26,526 bases of DNA from Acidobacteriota bacterium (GTDB lineage Bacteria; Acidobacteriota; Terriglobia; Bryobacterales; Bryobacteraceae), in the NCBI GenBank assembly GCA_023436715.1, contig JAEZIJ010000106.1, positions 1-26,526 of the forward strand, in the 5' to 3' direction. The notes below the pieces were generated by a model that was not told where the DNA came from, made no database searches, and saw nothing but the letters and a program-made list of their open reading frames with translations. The first letter of the stretch is position 1. Every line of letters starts with the position of its first letter. Below, piece by piece: positions 23,302 through 26,526 of the stretch. The translations under genes and the position numbers were made by a program.

Positions 23302-24230
23302 TGATTCCGCTCGTCCTGATCTTTGCTGCGATAGCGCGGGCGGCCTGCCTGCCCGTAACGGGTGAGTCCATTCGCGCGCGCGAACTGGCGGCGGCAAACC
23401 CCGTTTTCGCGAGCCTCGATTCCGAACTCGCGGTGGGCGCGGCGCCTTCTCCGGGGGCTAAGAGGGTATTCCAGATGAGCGAATTGACACGTCTGGCCGC
23501 CGCCCATGGTCTCGATCGGGCGGGCTTGCACGAGGTCTGCTTCGAGTGGACGCTGAAGCCGCCTCCCAAAACCAGTCTCCTCGAAGCCATGCGAAAAGCG
23601 CTCGGCGCTCGCACCGCAGCCATCGAGATCATCGAGCAGAGCGCGTACGGAGCGCCGCAGGGAGAGATCGTATTCCAGTTGCAGCGGATCGCGCCCGCGC
23701 CCGGTCCCGATCGCACTCTGTTCCTGTGGAAAGGACACGTCCGATACGGAGACCGGCGCACTTTCCCGATCTGGGCCAAGGTAAAAATCACGGCCGAGGC
23801 CGATCGTGTGCGGGCGCGTGTCGCGCTGGCCCCGTACCGGCCGATCACCGCCGAACAGGTCGAGGTGTTTCGGGCGGCGGTGCCGTTCGCCGTCAACGAT
23901 GAAGTCGAGTCGCCCGGCGAGGTCGTCGGCCGGGCGCCCCGTGCCGCAATCGAACCGGGCCGGCCGATCCGCCGCGGCGAGCTGATAGAAATTCCAGAAG
24001 TGGCGGCTGGCGAACGCGTGCAGGTGGAGGTGCGCAACGGCGCGATGCGAGTCCTCACCGAGGGCCGCGCAGGACGGGCCGGCCGGCTCGGCGAGTTCAT
24101 CCCCGTGGTGAATGAGACCAGCGGCGCGAGATTTCAGGCCCGCGTCGATGGCCGGGCAAGGACCGTTGTGACCCTGAGTCCCGGCGGCCATGGAACCACG
24201 ATTTCCCAAGGAGCGCACCGTGCACAATAA
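23298..24230 (+). CDS. flgA: P-ring assembly chaperone FlgA
   Basis: This 310-residue protein is FlgA, the periplasmic chaperone for FlgI in P-ring formation. It has a signal peptide (MMIPLVLIFAAIARAACL). About 150 residues without clear motif follow. A SAF domain then lies at about 171-232 (LAPYRPITAEQVEVFRAAVP, GRAPRAAIEPGRPIRRGELI), and a last beta domain at 233-294 (GERVQVEVRNGAMRVLTEGR). Its N-terminal part is longer than in enteric FlgA (about 220 residues). It overlaps flgG by four bases and flgH by 11. Its last residues (SQGAHRAQ) look like a by-product of the overlap rather than a functional tail. Confidence 0.9.
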   Translation: MMIPLVLIFAAIARAACLPVTGESIRARELAAANPVFASLDSELAVGAAPSPGAKRVFQMSELTRLAAAHGLDRAGLHEVCFEWTLKPPPKTSLLEAMRKALGARTAAIEIIEQSAYGAPQGEIVFQLQRIAPAPGPDRTLFLWKGHVRYGDRRTFPIWAKVKITAEADRVRARVALAPYRPITAEQVEVFRAAVPFAVNDEVESPGEVVGRAPRAAIEPGRPIRRGELIEIPEVAAGERVQVEVRNGAMRVLTEGRAGRAGRLGEFIPVVNETSGARFQARVDGRARTVVTLSPGGHGTTISQGAHRAQ

Positions 24231-24918
24231 CCGACTGATCGTGGCCGGCCTGACGCTGCTGCTTTCTAGCGCCGCGGTTGCCGGAAAGAAAAAGAACCCT
24301 CCCCAGCAGTCGCCGCTTGACGCATATGTCGCGGCCTCCGAGGCGCGCGGCGCGGCCACCGCGCCGGTCTCGCCCGGATCTCTCTGGACAACCGATGCCC
24401 CGCTCGCCAGTCTCGGGAGCGATCTGCGAGCGTCCTGTGTGGGGGATCTGGTCACCATCCTCGTGGCCGAGAGCGCTTCGGCCCTAAGCGGCGGGTCCGT
24501 GAAGACCCAGCGCGTCTCCGCAGCCAAGAGCTCGGTCAATGCGGTGGCCGGCAAGCGCTCGCCGAGGGGCGCGCTGCCGAACCTCCTCGACCTCGCTTCC
24601 GCCACTTCGCTGGCCGGGGAAGGCGCCACCACGCGCCACACCCTGCTTGCCACCACCATGAGCGCCCACGTCACTCATGTCCTGCCGAACGGCAACCTGG
24701 TGGTCGAGGGCACGAAGCTCGTGGGAGTGAACTCTGAACAGCAGACGGTGGTGGTCCGCGGCGTCGTGCGGCCCTTCGACCTGGGACCTGATAACGCGGT
24801 GGAATCCGCGCGCCTGGCGCAGATGGAAATCGCGGTGAACGGAAAGGGAGTAGTAGGGGACGCGATCCGGCGGCCGTTCATCCTTTACCGGCTGCTGCTC
24901 GGGTTGCTTCCCTTCTAG
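24220..24918 (+). CDS. flgH: Flagellar L-ring protein FlgH without a lipobox
   Basis: This 232-residue protein is FlgH, which forms the outer-membrane L ring around the rod. Family segments are GSLWTTDAPLASLGSDLRAS, CVGDLVTILVAESASA, LLATTMSAHVTHVLPNGNLV and VEGTKLVGVNSEQQTVVVRG followed by VVRPFDL, then SARLAQMEIAVNGKGVVGDA. I prefer the GTG at 24220 because AAGGAG lies seven bases upstream; an ATG at 24190 would add ten residues ahead of the signal peptide. The signal peptide (LIVAGLTLLLSSAAVAGKKK) has no cysteine at its end, while most FlgH proteins are lipoproteins with a lipobox. The only cysteine is Cys73. It overlaps flgA and lies four bases before flgI. Confidence 0.92.
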   Translation: MHNNRLIVAGLTLLLSSAAVAGKKKNPPQQSPLDAYVAASEARGAATAPVSPGSLWTTDAPLASLGSDLRASCVGDLVTILVAESASALSGGSVKTQRVSAAKSSVNAVAGKRSPRGALPNLLDLASATSLAGEGATTRHTLLATTMSAHVTHVLPNGNLVVEGTKLVGVNSEQQTVVVRGVVRPFDLGPDNAVESARLAQMEIAVNGKGVVGDAIRRPFILYRLLLGLLPF

Positions 24919-24922
24919 ACCG

Positions 24923-26014
24923 ATGCGGCTCTGGGTATTCATTCTGACCTTCTCGATGGCGCTTCCGGCTCCGTGCGCCGTCGCCACGCGGATCAAGGAA
25001 CTGGTTTCGATCGAGGGCATCCGCGACAATCCGCTCATTGGCTACGGGCTCGTGGTCGGGTTGAGCGGCACCGGCGACCGGCGGCAGACTGTATTTCCCG
25101 CGCAGACTCTGGCGAATATGCTCCAGCGTATGGGCGTGACCGTTGCCCCGGATGCCATTCGCGTGCAAAACACCGCCGCGGTAATGGTTACGGCAACCCT
25201 GCCGCCGTTTGCGCGCCCGGGCATCCGCGTTGATGCGACTGTGGCAGCCATGGGCGATGCCACCAGCCTGCAGGGAGGCGTGCTGCTGATGACCAGCCTG
25301 CGCGGCATCGACGGGCGCACTTACTCGCTCGCGCAGGGACCGCTTGTCCTTGGCGCATATCTCGCCGGACGGGCCGGCACGACGCAAACGCTCAACCACC
25401 CCACGACGGCGCGCGTTCCCGGCGGCGCCATTGTCGAAACCGCGGCGCCCTCCGGAACACTCAAAGGGGAACTGCGGCTCCAGTTGCGCCAGGCCGATTC
25501 CACGACCGCCGCTCGCATTGCAGCGGCCGTCAATAATCGCTTCCCCGGCGATACCGCGGCGGCGCGGGCCGACGATCCCGGCAACGTATCGGTGAGCGTC
25601 CCCGCCGCGTTCGCCTCCCGGCCCGCCGAGTTCATTTCCGAACTCGAGCACCTCGCCGTCGAGGCCGACACGGTGGCTAAAGTTGTCGTCAACGAGCGAA
25701 CCGGAACCATCGTCATGGGAAGCGAGGTTCGCATTCGACCCACCACGGTGATGCACGGAACGCTCACGGTCGAGATCAGTACGACCTACGAGGTGTCGCA
25801 GCCCGGCTGGCAGGGCACCACGCAGGTGGTTCCGCAGACGAGGGTGCAGGCACGGGAGGAGCAGGCCCGCAATCTCGAGATGAAGGGAGTTTGCACGGCG
25901 GAAGAGTTGGTGCGCTCGCTTTCGGCGATCGGCGCTACCGCGCGCGACATCGTCGCCATCCTCCAGAGCCTGCGTGCAGCCGGCGCTCTACAGGCGGAAA
26001 TCGAAGTCATTTAA
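24923..26014 (+). CDS. flgI: Flagellar P-ring protein FlgI
   Basis: This 363-residue protein is FlgI, the periplasmic P-ring subunit that acts as bushing for the rod in the peptidoglycan layer. It has a signal peptide (MRLWVFILTFSMALPAPCAV, cleavage near residue 21). Highly conserved stretches include IKELVSIEGIRDNPLIGYGL, VVGLSGTGDRRQTVFPAQTL and NMLQRMGVTVAPDAIRVQNT. It also has PPFARPGIRVDATVAAMGDA, LQGGVLLMTSLRGIDGRTYS and VVVNERTGTIVMGSEVRIRP, and ends LQSLRAAGALQAEIEVI. Length is standard. It lies four bases after flgH and 11 before flgJ. Confidence 0.97.
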   Translation: MRLWVFILTFSMALPAPCAVATRIKELVSIEGIRDNPLIGYGLVVGLSGTGDRRQTVFPAQTLANMLQRMGVTVAPDAIRVQNTAAVMVTATLPPFARPGIRVDATVAAMGDATSLQGGVLLMTSLRGIDGRTYSLAQGPLVLGAYLAGRAGTTQTLNHPTTARVPGGAIVETAAPSGTLKGELRLQLRQADSTTAARIAAAVNNRFPGDTAAARADDPGNVSVSVPAAFASRPAEFISELEHLAVEADTVAKVVVNERTGTIVMGSEVRIRPTTVMHGTLTVEISTTYEVSQPGWQGTTQVVPQTRVQAREEQARNLEMKGVCTAEELVRSLSAIGATARDIVAILQSLRAAGALQAEIEVI

Positions 26015-26025
26015 GGATAAGAGTT

Positions 26026-26415
26026 ATGCAAATTGCATCGACATCGGCGCAGATTCCCGCTCCCAACGCGGAGCGAAACGCGGCACATTCGAAAGTAGAG
26101 GATGCCGCCGAACAGTTCGAGGCGCTGCTGATCGCCCAGATGCTGAAGGCGGCGCGCGGAGACGAGGGGGGCTGGCTGGGTTCCGGGGAAGATTCAACGG
26201 CCTCTTCGGCGATGGGGATGGCTGAAGAGTTTCTGGCAAGCGCGCTCTCCGCCCAGGGCGGGTTGGGGCTCGCGAGTCTGATCCGGCAAGGGCTGGACCG
26301 TCCCGCCGAAACCGCTCCGTTGAAAATCACCGGCCGCGCCTCCGCGGATCCGCCAAACCGCTCCGTTGAAAATCACCGGGCGCGCTTCCGCGAATCCGCC
26401 AAACCGCTCCGTTGA
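26026..26415 (+). CDS. flgJ: Rod-binding protein FlgJ, N-terminal type only
   Basis: This 129-residue protein has the rod-binding domain found at the N-terminus of FlgJ (EDAAEQFEALLIAQMLKAAR at about 26-45, MGMAEEFLASALSAQGGLGL, ASLIRQGL). It lacks the muramidase domain of enteric FlgJ, so another enzyme would have to open the peptidoglycan. AAGGATAAGAG precedes the ATG and it follows flgI after 11 bases. From about residue 94 the reading frame runs into a 46-bp tandem repeat (26305-26420), so the last 35 or so residues (LKITGRASADPPNRSVENHR and beyond) are repeat-encoded and probably not part of the ancestral protein. The stop (TGA, 26413-26415) falls inside the third repeat copy. Confidence 0.85.
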   Translation: MQIASTSAQIPAPNAERNAAHSKVEDAAEQFEALLIAQMLKAARGDEGGWLGSGEDSTASSAMGMAEEFLASALSAQGGLGLASLIRQGLDRPAETAPLKITGRASADPPNRSVENHRARFRESAKPLR

Positions 26416-26420
26416 AAATC
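26305..26420 (+). repeat. 46-bp tandem repeat, about two and a half copies, at the 3' end of flgJ
   Basis: ACCGCTCCGTTGAAAATC recurs at 26311, 26357 and 26403, exactly 46 bases apart. The first two copies continue with similar sequence (ACCGG(C/G)CGCGC(C/T)TCCGCG(G/A)ATCCGCC); the third breaks off after GAAAATC. As 46 is not a multiple of three, each copy is read in a different frame in flgJ. Confidence 0.85.
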
Positions 26421-26457
26421 GGTCGAGACCGCGCGGCTGCTTCCGATCGCGAGTGGG

Positions 26458-26518
26458 GCAGCCCCTCGGGCTGCGCCGGCCTCTCAGGCCGGCCACGCAG
26501 GCGGGCTGGGAGCCCGCC
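26458..26518. repeat. Three consecutive GC-rich hairpins downstream of flgJ
   Basis: GCAGCCC-CTC-GGGCTGC (26458-26474), GCCGGCCT-CTC-AGGCCGGC (26475-26493) and GGCGGGCT-GGG-AGCCCGCC (26500-26518) are three perfect stems of seven, eight and eight pairs, each with a three-base loop. The first two abut exactly. There is no T-run after the last one within the window, so this looks like a palindromic repeat cluster that may also end or protect the flgF-flgJ mRNA. The window stops eight bases later, so the cluster may continue. Confidence 0.75.
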
Positions 26519-26526
26519 GCAGGGCG

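Overview
The window is a bacterial flagellar gene cluster of about 22 kb (roughly 4.4-26.4 kb) with a short unrelated stretch in front of it. GC content is high throughout. P-ring (flgI) and L-ring (flgH) genes show a two-membrane cell. The 'ANRANARHSTGPRTPEGKAR' protein at the left edge, the ECF sigma/anti-sigma pair with a very large extracytoplasmic part, and the many short GC-rich palindromes fit an Acidobacteriota genome, perhaps of the Bryobacter/Solibacter group. That assignment is an inference from style, not from a marker gene.

Layout. (1) 1-4329, accessory: a small conserved protein of unknown function; what looks like the frameshifted 3' end of a glycogen-branching-enzyme gene (minus strand); an ECF sigma factor overlapping its zinc-finger membrane anti-sigma gene; a small secreted protein; and a maltose-O-acetyltransferase-type gene on the minus strand. 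(2) 4330-7760, plus strand: flagellin (fliC), filament cap (fliD) and a small helical protein of unknown family, closed by an intrinsic terminator. (3) 7737-21547, minus strand, read right to left: HDOD protein, fliK, flgD, flgE, fliN, fliP, fliQ, fliR, flhB, then a 412-bp gap filled with palindromic repeats, then flgB, flgC, fliE, fliF, fliG, fliH, fliI, fliJ. (4) 21742-26415, plus strand: flgF, flgG, flgA, flgH, flgI and a rod-binding flgJ, ending in 46-bp tandem repeats and three back-to-back hairpins.

Together the genes encode most of the rod, hook, P and L rings, the MS ring and part of the switch (FliG, FliN), the export gate (FliP, FliQ, FliR, FlhB) and ATPase complex (FliH, FliI, FliJ), hook-length control (FliK), the filament and its cap. 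Not present here and presumably elsewhere: flhA, fliM, fliO, fliL, fliS, flgK, flgL, flgM, motA/motB and the flagellar sigma factors. Genes are tightly packed, with ATGA/GTGA overlaps at several junctions. Candidate sigma-54 -24/-12 elements lie just upstream of the two rod-gene units (flgB and flgF) and, more weakly, of fliC.

Most of the window is a standard flagellar locus. I did not find a convincing new multi-gene system. The less ordinary items are the repeat arrays, the probable glgB remnant, the unplaced small gene after fliD, the FlgH without a lipobox, a FliG lacking one torque-helix arginine, and the very short predicted leaders of flgB and flgF.
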